Positions 1 to 8,020 of a stretch of DNA of 64,000 bases are shown here, piece after piece; the first letter of the stretch is position 1; each line of letters starts with the position of its first letter. This stretch comes from JAUVUV01 sp964548275. Its GTDB lineage: Bacteria; Gemmatimonadota; Glassbacteria; GWA2-58-10. The stretch spans positions 6,163 through 70,162 of the forward strand of contig CAZJQI010000020.1 of assembly GCA_964548275.1 (NCBI GenBank), in the 5' to 3' direction. The position numbers were made by a program, and so were the translations under genes. The notes under the pieces were generated by a model. The model had not been told where the DNA came from, did no database searches, and worked only from the letters and a program-made list of their open reading frames with translations.

Positions 1-2
1 TG

Positions 3-230
3 TGCCCGCATATCTGCAGACTACTTATCGGCCCGGACCATAACTACCTCACTCCCGCTACCTTTCTTTTCGGAGGGATGTTTCTCACTGCCTGCGACAT
101 GCTCTCCAGAACCCTTATCGCACCGGCGGAAATACCGATAGGGGTGATTACAGCTCTGCTGGGCGGGCCATTTTTCCTCTGGCTTCTGCTGGGGGGCAGC
201 GCGGAGCGGAGTATCTTGAAACAGATTTAG
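3..230 (+). CDS. FecCD/BtuC-type ABC transporter permease, C-terminal end (partial)
   Basis: Open from the window edge to a TAG at 228-230, giving the last 75 residues. The text begins PHICRLLIGPDHNYLTPAT and contains APAEIPIGVITALLGGPFF, the conserved last helices and coupling region of the FecCD/BtuC permease family (iron-siderophore, haem or cobalamin import, inner membrane). The family usually has 320-350 residues, so about three quarters lies outside the window. The substrate cannot be told from this end; the ATPase and binding protein are not visible. Family identification is confident because the end of these permeases is distinctive; B12 versus iron is open. Confidence 0.88.
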   Translation, partial: CPHICRLLIGPDHNYLTPATFLFGGMFLTACDMLSRTLIAPAEIPIGVITALLGGPFFLWLLLGGSAERSILKQI

Positions 231-286
231 TCAGGCCTGGGAAATCAGCCGCAGTCCAGAAATTCCATTCTGCAGCTCGGTGCCAG

Positions 287-385
287 TGGAGAAAAGCTCA
301 TCAATTTGTTTTGAGTGTTTATGATCTGACAGGAGAATTTCCTGGAACTGAAATCTATGGATTAACATCCCAACACAGAAGTTAG
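287..385 (+). pseudogene. Fragment of a four-helix-bundle (23S rRNA intervening-sequence type) protein
   Basis: This frame reads WRKAHQFVLSVYDLTGEFPG then TEIYGLTSQ before a TAG. It matches the start of the small four helix bundle (S23/IVP) proteins, which usually open with a W.KAH.....Y..T..FP..E.YGL..Q helix pair and run to about 120 residues. The conserved second half (the R..vSIP.NIAEG segment) is missing and no ATG precedes it, so I read it as a remnant. Such proteins are often encoded in 23S rRNA intervening sequences or as stand-alone copies; their function is unknown. Confidence 0.6.
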
Positions 386-502
386 ATCAATTGGAAGAGG
401 AATCAATAATTATCAGGCATCAAAAATCCATGCCCGACACCGGCACAATTGAGCTGGATTGCACCTGCCTCTTGTACTTTTTATTTATCTCCTAGAATTC
501 TT

Positions 503-692
503 CTAGTGTACTGTCCCGGAAGTTAGTTGATTTAAATTTATGCCCCAAAACATTGGATAACTATTTTGGTATTGATCCTGAAACGCCCGTCCAGTCAGAT
601 CGTAGGGGCAGACCCATGTGTCTGCCCGCGGGCGCACGCACGGGTGCGCCCCCTACGGAATATGTAACCTTATTTCCGGGACACGACACTAG
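503..692. mobile_element. MITE-like non-autonomous element with ~24-bp terminal inverted repeats
   Basis: The ends at 503-526 and 669-692 are inverted copies sharing CTAGTGT, then TGTCCCGGAA, then a TAG/AAG stretch (about 19 of 24 positions). The 190-bp interior has no transposase; it holds a GC-rich palindromic block at 601-657. CTAG at both outer edges could be the target duplication. The right end lies across the 3' end of a truncated receiver gene and supplies its stop codon, so the insertion probably broke that gene. The mobilising transposase is not in the window. Confidence 0.65.
601..657. repeat. GC-rich double-hairpin intergenic repeat inside the MITE
   Basis: The block starts CGTAGGGGCAGAC and ends GCGCCCCCTACG. 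The outer arms CGTAGGGG and CCCCTACG are complementary, and inside are two smaller hairpins: GGGCAGACCCATGTGTCTGCCC-type at 605-627 and GGGCGCAC/GTGCGCCC at 630-651. No coding content. Such nested palindromes are typical of dispersed REP-like repeats. Confidence 0.6.
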
Positions 693-976
693 CTTACTAT
701 CATAAAGTGTTCCCTCGATCCCATACGGTCACCTCTTGAGATTGTGATAATCTTCACATCAGGGAACTCGCACTGTAATTTAATGATAGCGTCTATGCCC
801 TGTTTCTCAAGCCTGATAAGGTCTGTGATGACCAGGTCTGCCGGTTCTTTACGATAGAGTCTTATCCCCTCTTTACCATTTGGCGCGTACACTATCTCAT
901 ATCGTGAATTTCCTAAAAATTGCCGAAGCGTTTCCCGCATCGCACCCTCATCGTCTATTACAAGAATCCTTGCCAT
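689..976 (-). pseudogene. Response regulator receiver, 3'-truncated by the MITE
   Basis: The start MARILVIDDEGAMRETLRQF is a good receiver domain, with the acid pocket at D8/D9 and the phospho-acceptor at D52 (VITDL). The fold stops after strand 4 (KIITIS); the conserved Lys of strand 5 and helix 5 are gone. The remaining residues are unrelated, and the TAG stop at 689-691 lies inside the MITE right terminal repeat. A normal receiver is about 120 residues; this one has 95. The two residues after D52 (usually M-P) are R-L, another sign of decay. It is probably non-functional. Confidence 0.7.
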
Positions 977-1000
977 TACTTATGCTCCCTTTTGCTGTTT

Positions 1001-1054
1001 TTAATCAGTCAAGATATTAGAATCATCATCTACTATGAGAATCTTTTCACCCAC
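1001..1054 (-). pseudogene. Receiver-domain stub (17 codons)
   Basis: A GTG-started frame reads VGEKILIVDDDSNILTD and then TAA. This is strand 1 and the acid pocket of a response regulator, very like the start of the neighbouring protein at 1162-2325 (MAQKILLVDDDPNIL). Nothing of the rest of a receiver follows; the next 25 bases lead to the start of the 689-976 gene. It is best explained as what remains of a receiver gene after deletion or recombination between similar neighbours. Confidence 0.5.
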
Positions 1055-1161
1055 TGGTCGATTATCTCCCGGCAAGCTTTTGTCCCAAATAGAATCCTTT
1101 TCCAGAAAGGAACTGCTTCCGGTTGTCGGTCGATTGTTTTTGCCAAGGCGAAATCATTATC

Positions 1162-2325
1162 TCAAGAATCCTCCCATTCTTCCGGCGACACCATCCGCAC
1201 TCGGAAAGGTTCCACTACACCGACTCCCTGTGAATAATTGCGCAAGCGTACAATTACTGGTAAATTCACTTTTGGGCCCTTGGATACTAATAGCAATCCT
1301 TTCCTGTCCCGTACATCCTCTTCTAAAATCATCAGAGTGTCCAGCTCTTCAACCTTAACCATTTTAACCACTTCTTCGGTTCTCTTAATCCGAAAGGTTT
1401 CAAGGGCCTGCACCACCCGGGAGTTATACTCCTCGGTTTGTTTGCGCAGTGTAGATAAGGCTCCTTCATGGGAAATACGCTTGTGGATCAGTTGGTCGAA
1501 ATCAAGAGTTACCTTGAGTATTTGCGCTCCTATAGCTATGGCTGCTTCCTCTTCCGATAGATTTTCTATAGGGCCGAACTCCTTGAAAGGTTTTTGCTGG
1601 TCTTCAATCATTCGAGCAACTGGTTCAAGACGCGGAATGTTGGCTAATAGTTTGCTCCCGAAAGATGGATAAGAATCCCACATTTTTTGTTCTTCTTCGG
1701 ACAACTGTTGTCGATCATAAGTTTTATAGAGAATTTCAGGAGGCAAAGTGACGGAACCGATTTGTGATAGCATTGCAGCCAATTCAAACTGCCATAAGTC
1801 ATGTAATTTCAAATCTTTGACAATATGTTTCACATAGGGTACTATGCTGGATGACCTGCTGAAAGTCGCCGGATTTACCAGACTCAGAATTTCCGTTAAA
1901 ACCTTTATACTTTCTCGAAGTGTCTTCTCGAGCAACTCACGTTCGGCGGTGATAAGTCTATATTGTCTGATTCCTGCTCTCAGCATGATAGCAAGTACCG
2001 GCGGCTGACAGGGTTTGATAAGAAAACGAAATATGTTTCCTTTATTTATTGCATTCATGGCGGTCCGAACCTCTGCGTTACCGGTCAGCATCATACGCAC
2101 GCTGTCAGGGGCGAGCTCTTTCACTTTGGCAAGAAACTTAATTCCATCCATTCCAGGCATCTTCATGTCGGCTACGATAACAGCGAATGGACCTTTCTTC
2201 TCTACAACCTCAAGTCCTTCTTCCCCTCCACCGGCAACCTCAATGCGAAATTGTTTTCGCAGATTGCGTTTATAAGCTGCCAGGATGTTCGGGTCGTCAT
2301 CTACAAGTAGAATCTTTTGGGCCAT
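1162..2325 (-). CDS. Response regulator: receiver plus degenerate HD-GYP-like output domain
   Basis: Residues 1-120 are a complete receiver (D9-D11, phospho-acceptor D53, K104). Residues 140-310 have the helical layout of an HD-GYP c-di-GMP phosphodiesterase, but the catalytic HD in AALLHDIGKI is replaced (AAMLSQIGSVTLPPEIL, residues 183-199), and the HHE..DG.GYP motif reads IEDQQKPF. It therefore should not hydrolyse c-di-GMP; a binding or scaffolding role is more likely. A further ~70-residue C-terminal segment (about 315-387) has no clear family. It lies in a one-strand cluster of sensor kinases and regulators and is probably phosphorylated by one of them. Receiver call is firm; the HD-GYP relationship is by pattern. 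Confidence 0.85.
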   Translation of the reverse strand: MAQKILLVDDDPNILAAYKRNLRKQFRIEVAGGGEEGLEVVEKKGPFAVIVADMKMPGMDGIKFLAKVKELAPDSVRMMLTGNAEVRTAMNAINKGNIFRFLIKPCQPPVLAIMLRAGIRQYRLITAERELLEKTLRESIKVLTEILSLVNPATFSRSSSIVPYVKHIVKDLKLHDLWQFELAAMLSQIGSVTLPPEILYKTYDRQQLSEEEQKMWDSYPSFGSKLLANIPRLEPVARMIEDQQKPFKEFGPIENLSEEEAAIAIGAQILKVTLDFDQLIHKRISHEGALSTLRKQTEEYNSRVVQALETFRIKRTEEVVKMVKVEELDTLMILEEDVRDRKGLLLVSKGPKVNLPVIVRLRNYSQGVGVVEPFRVRMVSPEEWEDS

Positions 2326-2400
2326 TAGACGATTATCCTTTTGGATTACCTTAAGGTTCTAAGTGACCAGAAAATAACCTGACACGATTTCCTGCCTTAT

Positions 2401-3723
2401 TCAGCTTGGCAACTTCTCCCCATTTTTCGATGGCTGCCCTTTCCCCTGGATATCTGTCTGTTCAATAGCCGCTTCTTTAATCTCTCCATAGTGTTCATCA
2501 TAAAATGCCAATAATTTAGGTGTTAGCAGCGAACAACGATGGTATTCTCCTGGTTGTAATTCTCCAAACTGTCTGACCAGATAGACGGCTTTTATATTCT
2601 GTTCAAGTTCTATGCATTCCAATACTGTATTAATACAAATAAATATAGATGGGCTTCTGTAACCGATTAAAGGATATGGATATGCTGATTCATATGGACA
2701 TACTTTGATAAGACTATCTAACTCTCGATAAAAGTCAAAAATGTCTTGCTGATTCAGTGCCAGAGTTAACGCCGCAACTGGTTTGTCATTCAGGTCTTTT
2801 TCGAAAGCACGGACATTGAGTCCATCTACTGTTTGTTTCACGGGGGTAAGGTCTCCAAATAGCCCGTTTACCTTTTGCAGAAAAGCCTCGGCCACCAGGA
2901 TAATATTAGCCACGGTGTCCGGCCATTCGTTCTTTTGGATAAAGTCTTTTCTTCCATGATAATATTCACAAACCAGACGGATTGCATCCAGAATATTAAA
3001 ATCGAGTTGAAGATTCCCCAGATAGGAACATCCTTTTCTATTGGCATTCCAGAATACTTTGAATCGTATATCAGCAGGGTTCTCCAGTATGTTGTCTATA
3101 TGGGTTAAGGCGCCATAGTTAAGAAACAGAGATGCTTTGATTATTTCGAGCGATTTCGCACGGTCCATTCCAACTGAGTTTGTATATTGTTTGGATAAAG
3201 CTATGGCCAGGGAAAAAAGCACCGTATTAATAGAATGGTTAATAAAACTTAGCGAACTTCTTTTTGAGGATTCACACACGGACCACATGTGGTAAATAGC
3301 CAGGGTAATATTGTCATCTGTCAGGATTTCATTCATATATGTGTTGAAATTATCACTTATACCGGACAGTATTTTTCGAAAAACTTTGGTCCGCTGATTT
3401 TTCTTGAGCAATTTAGCCATCCGGTCCGCAATGATTTTTCGTAACTCTTTGATAAGTTGAGAGCTCCGTTTGATTTTAAAAGATAACTCAAGTTCATGTA
3501 ATTCACAGATGTTTTTCAGACGGGCTACGCGATCATGCGAAATCAGAGATTTTTTTTTGAAAAGGATTGTGCCCGTTTTGGTTTGCAGGTCTTCGGCTAA
3601 TTCAAGGGGACCCAAAAGTATTTTCGAGTTTTTGGGATTAAACCGGGCAAACTTCATCAAATTATCTATTCCATCTATAGCGATGGTATATTTGTCTATG
3701 GAGAAAAGATCTGCCTGAGCCAT
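2401..3723 (-). CDS. Uncharacterised protein with a very degenerate HD-GYP-like core
   Basis: I prefer the ATG at 3721-3723 (MAQADLFSIDKYTIAIDG), preceded by AAAGGA, over an in-frame start 19 codons upstream. The protein has 440 residues and no signal peptide or membrane span. A central stretch (FINHSINTVLFSLAIALSKQ, then ASLFLNYGALTHIDNIL, then AIRLVCEYYHGRKDF) follows the spacing of the HD-GYP fold, with the metal-binding His/Asp residues mostly gone. The 130 residues before it and 150 after are unrecognised. Position between two HD-type regulators suggests a partner or sensor in c-di-GMP or chemotaxis-type signalling; this is inference. Confidence 0.65.
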   Translation of the reverse strand: MAQADLFSIDKYTIAIDGIDNLMKFARFNPKNSKILLGPLELAEDLQTKTGTILFKKKSLISHDRVARLKNICELHELELSFKIKRSSQLIKELRKIIADRMAKLLKKNQRTKVFRKILSGISDNFNTYMNEILTDDNITLAIYHMWSVCESSKRSSLSFINHSINTVLFSLAIALSKQYTNSVGMDRAKSLEIIKASLFLNYGALTHIDNILENPADIRFKVFWNANRKGCSYLGNLQLDFNILDAIRLVCEYYHGRKDFIQKNEWPDTVANIILVAEAFLQKVNGLFGDLTPVKQTVDGLNVRAFEKDLNDKPVAALTLALNQQDIFDFYRELDSLIKVCPYESAYPYPLIGYRSPSIFICINTVLECIELEQNIKAVYLVRQFGELQPGEYHRCSLLTPKLLAFYDEHYGEIKEAAIEQTDIQGKGQPSKNGEKLPS

Positions 3724-3875
3724 GGTTGAACCGTTTCCTTTTAAATAAATGTTCAGATTTGAAAGTGAACAGGTCATCAAGTTACTTGTCTATGACCTTG
3801 AGTGGCATTAGTCTTGCGACTAGTGCATCAAAGCATCCTTGATGTTGTGATGCTAATTGTTAAAATGCTCCTTGT

Positions 3876-5096
3876 CTATTTAGCATTTTTTTCCTGGAGA
3901 ATATTTTGGCAGACCTTTTCCCATACAGGAAGCCGATCGGCCAAACCAAGTTCAGTCAAATAATCGTGGTCGATTTCAGATACAGCAGCCTTTGTCCCCA
4001 AAGGGGATAATTTGTGATCCAAAACATTAGCTACGTGCACTGCTGTTACTGGATTGAACTCTTTGAACTGGTGCTTCCTCGGATAATGATGAAAAGATAA
4101 GGATTCAACTATGGGGTCACTAAGCCCCCAGAGTCCCAACAGGTAACCACCCACTTCAGCATGGGTGGCCCCAAGCATTTCGGATTCTAATTTGAAAAGC
4201 TCCAATCTTTCTTCCTTCGCCAATTCAATTACCGAAACATATTTTTTTGATAACTTTGTGGATAGCACCAGTTTGCCTAAATCGTGAAGCAGTCCCCCCA
4301 TGCAGGCATGATCGATGTTTTTTTGCTCTGCGTTCTCGGTTTCTGCGATTTTCCTGGCAAAAGAACCCACGGTTATACTGTGCTCCCAAAGAGTATTAAG
4401 TAAGCTGCTTTCCAGCTCGTCTTTTTCAAATTGAGAAAACACTTGTACTGTGAGAACCAGCATCTTGATCATGTCCAGTCCAAGGTATGCTACTGCCTAG
4501 TCAAGATTGGATATATGCTGGCGAACTCCAAAAAAGGCCGAGTTAACAAGCTGGAGGATCTTGGCGCTCATAGCTATATCTTTCGAGATTAATTTGCCTA
4601 ATATTTTTGTGGAGGCCTCGGGCTTTTGGAGTTCTTCCACCATTTCAATATAAAGTGACGGGAGGCTGGGTAGCCAATCTATCCGGGATACCAGGTTGTG
4701 AAGCTTCTCGTTTGACAGAATGCTGCGAAGCTGGCAAGAGCGGGTTAATGTAGATTTCAAAATTCCCGAGTCGCATGGTTTTGATAAGTACTGATGCATT
4801 GGACCGATGGAGCGGAGCATGGTTTCTTGGCTCGCCTGGCCAGATAGAACAAATCGAACCATGTGAGGATAACGCTTCCTTACCTCATGTAAGAGTTCTG
4901 CGCCGTTCATAGCCGGCATGCGCATATCTGTCACTATCACATCAAAGGGCTGCTGAGCTAATATATCCAGCGCTTCCTGCCCGCTGTTGACGAATGACAT
5001 TTCCCATTCGTTGCGCAAAGGACGCAACATGCGGCGGAGACCTTCAAGAATTTTTGGCTCATCATCGACGAACAGTACTCGTTTCTTTTCTGACAT
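3876..5096 (-). pseudogene. Receiver-HDOD response regulator interrupted by an in-frame amber codon
   Basis: Two open pieces, 4497-5096 and 3876-4472, are one gene in the same frame. The first gives a receiver (VDDEP, TDMRMP, KPC) and the first half of an HDOD domain ending SAFFGVRQHISNLD. A TAG at 4497-4499 follows, and translation past it reads AVAYLGLDMIKMLVLTVQVF, the exact continuation of an HDOD domain, including the later LHDLGKLVL motif. The replaced residue is normally Gln, so a single CAG to TAG change explains it. TAG ends other genes here, so general reassignment is unlikely. Either a recent pseudogene, a two-piece product or an error in the sequence. HDOD proteins act in signalling without known enzymatic activity. 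Confidence 0.8.
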
Positions 5097-5137
5097 TGAG
5101 AAGCTCCGGTCTGTTTGCCAGGCTCAGGCGGTTTGTT

Positions 5138-7018
5138 TTAATTATCTGGTTCAGGATTTAAGGGTAAGCGAATTATAAATGTGGTGCCTTTTCCCGTTTC
5201 GGTCTCGAAATCGATTGTTCCCCCATGTTTATCCACAACCACGTTATAAGCGATAGCAAGCCCCTGCCCGGTCCCTTTCCCGACTTCCTTGGTGGTGAAA
5301 AACGGCTCGAATATCCGCTCTCTTGCCTTCTCCGGTATGCCTGTGCCCGTGTCGGTGAGCCGAATCTCCGCCCAATCACCTTTTTCTCGAGTAGTGATGG
5401 TAATGGTCCCCTTCTTCTCAGACCCATCGCCCACAACATCGACAATCGCCTGGGCGGCATTGATGATTATGTTCAAGATTGCCTGGTTAAATTCACCAAG
5501 CAGGCAGGGAATTGATGTTAGCTTGGGGTCCAAGTCTGTTTTCATATCGGCCACGTATTTCCACTCGTTGCGGGCAACAGTGATAGTGTTCTCAATAGCA
5601 CTGTTGAGGTCGCAAGCCTTTTTTTCCTCTGCTCCCGGGTGGGAGAACTCTTTCATGGCATGAACGATCTTCGAAACGCGTTCAATCCCCTCAAGCGATT
5701 GCTCGATAGCCTGGGGAATTTCTTCCATTAAGTACTCGAGATCGGCTTGCTCAACGGCTGTTTCTATCTCGGCTAAAAGGTCGCTATTCGGCTTATTTTC
5801 TTTCGCAGAACTCAACAGCAGACCGTACTTTTCCAGCAGTTGGACAATGTTCTCGAAGCTTTCCTGGAGAAAGCGAGTGTTGTCTCCCACATATTGAGTT
5901 GGCGTGTTGATCTCGCATGCGATACCGGCGGCAAGTTGCCCGATCCCTTCCAATTTCTGCGCCTGGCGCAGTTGGGTTTCAAGATCGATTTGATGGGTAA
6001 CATCGCGCTTAAGGGCAACATAATTAATGATTTTGCCCTTTTCGCCAATAACCGGCGATATTGTTGCATCTTCATGGAATATTGATCCATCTTTTTTCTT
6101 ATTGGTAAAGTGCCCGGTCCATACCTCACCACGACTGATAGTATCCCACAACTCCTCGTAAAACGCGTCATCATGGTGCCCGCTCTTTAAAATACCCGGT
6201 TTTTTCCCAATGACTTCTCTGCTTGCATAACCTGTGATATGTTCGAAGGCTGGATTAACGAATTGGATCGTGCCCTCCGGATCGGCGATCATAATCGTTT
6301 CGGCAGCCTGGCTTAGGGCTGCAGCAAGTAAAGCTTGAACCTCCTCCGCCTTCTTTCGCCCGGTGATGTCCCAGAAAACGCCTAGTATAGTTATGATATC
6401 GCCCCTCTCATCCTTGATTGGTATTTTGACAGTATGCACCCAACCTTCTTGCCCATTCTGGATATATCTCTCTTCAATATCTTCCGTCTTTCTCGATTCC
6501 GTAATTTTTTTATCATCTGCTCTGTATTTTTCAGCCAACTCCTTGGGGAAGAAGTCATAATCTGTTTTTCCAGCAATTTCCCCCGGTTTAATCTTTAAGT
6601 CTCTGGCGTAATTTTCATTACAGGAGAGGTAAACCGAGTTCCGGTCTTTGAGAAATATTTTTTGAGGAAGATTCTCAAGAAGCGTTCTATACTTATTCTC
6701 ACTTTGCTGCAGTGCCTCCGCTGCCTGCTTGCGCTCGGTGATATGTCCTAATCGTTCAGCAAGTGCATCTATTAAGTTCCTCTCTTCTTTTGAGAATGGA
6801 CCTTCATCAAATTCCGGCCTTTCCTCAAGGTAGCAGACTTCAATAATCCCAGCTTTCTTTCCAGATACTGTAATATCAGCTGACTGCTTCCATTTGGTAT
6901 CTTTGAAATTATCTGTTTTGAACTCCTTATCCTCAAAAACCAGTCTCGAACAGGTGATATCAGGATATTGCCAGCTATGTGCGATCATTTGGATAGTCCC
7001 CTGGAATATTTCTTCCAA
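5138..7018 (-). CDS. PAS-PAS sensor histidine kinase lacking the phospho-acceptor His (probably 5'-truncated)
   Basis: From a TTG at 7016-7018 the order is: part of a GAF-like input (1-95), PAS (about 105-222), PAS (about 228-342), dimerisation domain (about 350-460) and HATPase (about 490-620, with ILNIIINAAQAI, DTGTGIPE and GKGTGQGLAI). The H-box should read AAGIAHEINTP but reads AAGIACEINTP: Cys368, codon TGC at 5915-5917, needs two base changes from a His codon. The frame is open upstream only to a TGA at 7118-7120, and that stretch (ERVKELGCLYGISKLIEQPD) is conserved family sequence preceding the GAF domain, so the natural N-terminus seems lost. The ATP site is intact; autophosphorylation at the usual site is not possible. 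A decaying kinase, or one acting only through dimerisation. Confidence 0.8.
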   Translation of the reverse strand: MEEIFQGTIQMIAHSWQYPDITCSRLVFEDKEFKTDNFKDTKWKQSADITVSGKKAGIIEVCYLEERPEFDEGPFSKEERNLIDALAERLGHITERKQAAEALQQSENKYRTLLENLPQKIFLKDRNSVYLSCNENYARDLKIKPGEIAGKTDYDFFPKELAEKYRADDKKITESRKTEDIEERYIQNGQEGWVHTVKIPIKDERGDIITILGVFWDITGRKKAEEVQALLAAALSQAAETIMIADPEGTIQFVNPAFEHITGYASREVIGKKPGILKSGHHDDAFYEELWDTISRGEVWTGHFTNKKKDGSIFHEDATISPVIGEKGKIINYVALKRDVTHQIDLETQLRQAQKLEGIGQLAAGIACEINTPTQYVGDNTRFLQESFENIVQLLEKYGLLLSSAKENKPNSDLLAEIETAVEQADLEYLMEEIPQAIEQSLEGIERVSKIVHAMKEFSHPGAEEKKACDLNSAIENTITVARNEWKYVADMKTDLDPKLTSIPCLLGEFNQAILNIIINAAQAIVDVVGDGSEKKGTITITTREKGDWAEIRLTDTGTGIPEKARERIFEPFFTTKEVGKGTGQGLAIAYNVVVDKHGGTIDFETETGKGTTFIIRLPLNPEPDN

Positions 7019-7304
7019 TGATAAATCAGGCTGCTCGATAAGTTTGGAAATACCGTAGAGGCAGCCGAGCTCTTTAACTCTCTCGCCAAGATCATGGGGC
7101 CGCTTCCGCTTTGTTGCTCAGAGCGGAAGAAACCTTGGGTACTTGCCGGATATCTTCGACAGGGCCGCCATTGGTTCCCGTTAAACTTCAACTGCCTCCC
7201 ACACCGTGCTCTGATACGCTTTCATCCCTTTTGCAGTAGTTTCGATTATGACTGGGTTTGGAAAAGATGTGGCTTTACTCTCTAATATTTGGATTTTAAT
7301 TTTT

Positions 7305-7724
7305 TCATAGATCCTGGTATGCAAGACAAAGCCGAATAATATCAAATCCCTTGTCTGGCTCGGATATCAATTTTCTTTCAATCCAGGAAATTGTTTCCAA
7401 AAAAAAGGGTATATCAATCGGCTTGTTAAAATAGGCGTAAGCGCCTTTGTTCGCGGCCTCCATAATGCTATTGGGTTCGGAAAAGCCGGTAATAATAATG
7501 ACATTAATGCTGGGGTCTTGCGCCCGGACAGCATTAAGTGCCTCGATCCCACCCATCTTCGGCATCTTCAAGTCCGTAACCACAACATCGAAATTATCAC
7601 TTTTGAACCTTTCAATGGCTTTTATAGGATTGGTGAATATCCTGGAAGAATAACCTTTTAAACACAAAGCTCCTTTCAAACCGCTGAGGATATCTGGTTC
7701 GTCATCGATGAGAAGGGTTTTCAT
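7305..7724 (-). CDS. Single-domain response regulator (receiver)
   Basis: A complete receiver of 139 residues: acid pocket in LLIDDEPD, phospho-acceptor Asp in VVVTDLKMPKMGGIEAL, the Thr in VIIITGF and the Lys in YFNKPID. About 20 residues follow without an output domain. Single-domain receivers act as phospho-relay shuttles or control partner proteins by contact. It lies directly upstream of the kinase at 5138-7018 and is probably co-transcribed with it. The conserved residues are all present, in contrast to several neighbours. Confidence 0.88.
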   Translation of the reverse strand: MKTLLIDDEPDILSGLKGALCLKGYSSRIFTNPIKAIERFKSDNFDVVVTDLKMPKMGGIEALNAVRAQDPSINVIIITGFSEPNSIMEAANKGAYAYFNKPIDIPFFLETISWIERKLISEPDKGFDIIRLCLAYQDL

Positions 7725-7943
7725 TTTTCATCCCAGCACTTTTAGCCTTTATCGACTTTTTAGAAAGATTAAGCATGATTGAAATAATTATTTTCTTAAT
7801 ATCCGAAGCTTGAAATAATCGGCTATAAGAAGATTGTCGGGTTTTTATAAAGACAAAAAGAGGGCCAAAATCTTGGAGATGATTTAAGAATGGATAGATT
7901 ATGAAGTTAGAAGAATATCAGGCTATGTGGGTAAGGGAGGGTA

Positions 7944-7996
7944 TGACCGCTTTGGGTCATTTTAAGGATATAAATTGATCCACTTTGGGCAATTTT
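7944..7996. repeat. Two imperfect terminal-type repeats resembling an IS21-family end
   Basis: The 296-base gap 7725-8020 has no gene. It contains TGACCGCTTTGGGTCATTTT (from 7944) and, about 30 bases on, TGATCCACTTTGGGCAATTTT, spaced like the multiple terminal repeats of IS21-family elements. The first also contains the palindrome TGACC-N6-GGTCA. No transposase or opposite end is seen, so this may be a remnant or an operator for the adjacent regulator gene. Confidence 0.3.
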
Positions 7997-8020
7997 CGGA
8001 AAAACACCGCAGAAACAAAG

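Noticed and set aside
4497..4499. Reassignment of TAG as a sense codon
   Set aside because: Several other genes or frames here end at TAG in the expected place (for example the permease at 228-230), and no suppressor tRNA is visible, so a nonsense mutation is the simpler reading.
7019..7300. Separate small gene upstream of the kinase
   Set aside because: The frames are short, and one carries conserved family sequence in frame with the kinase down from a TGA at 7118-7120, so this is better read as the damaged 5' end of the kinase gene.
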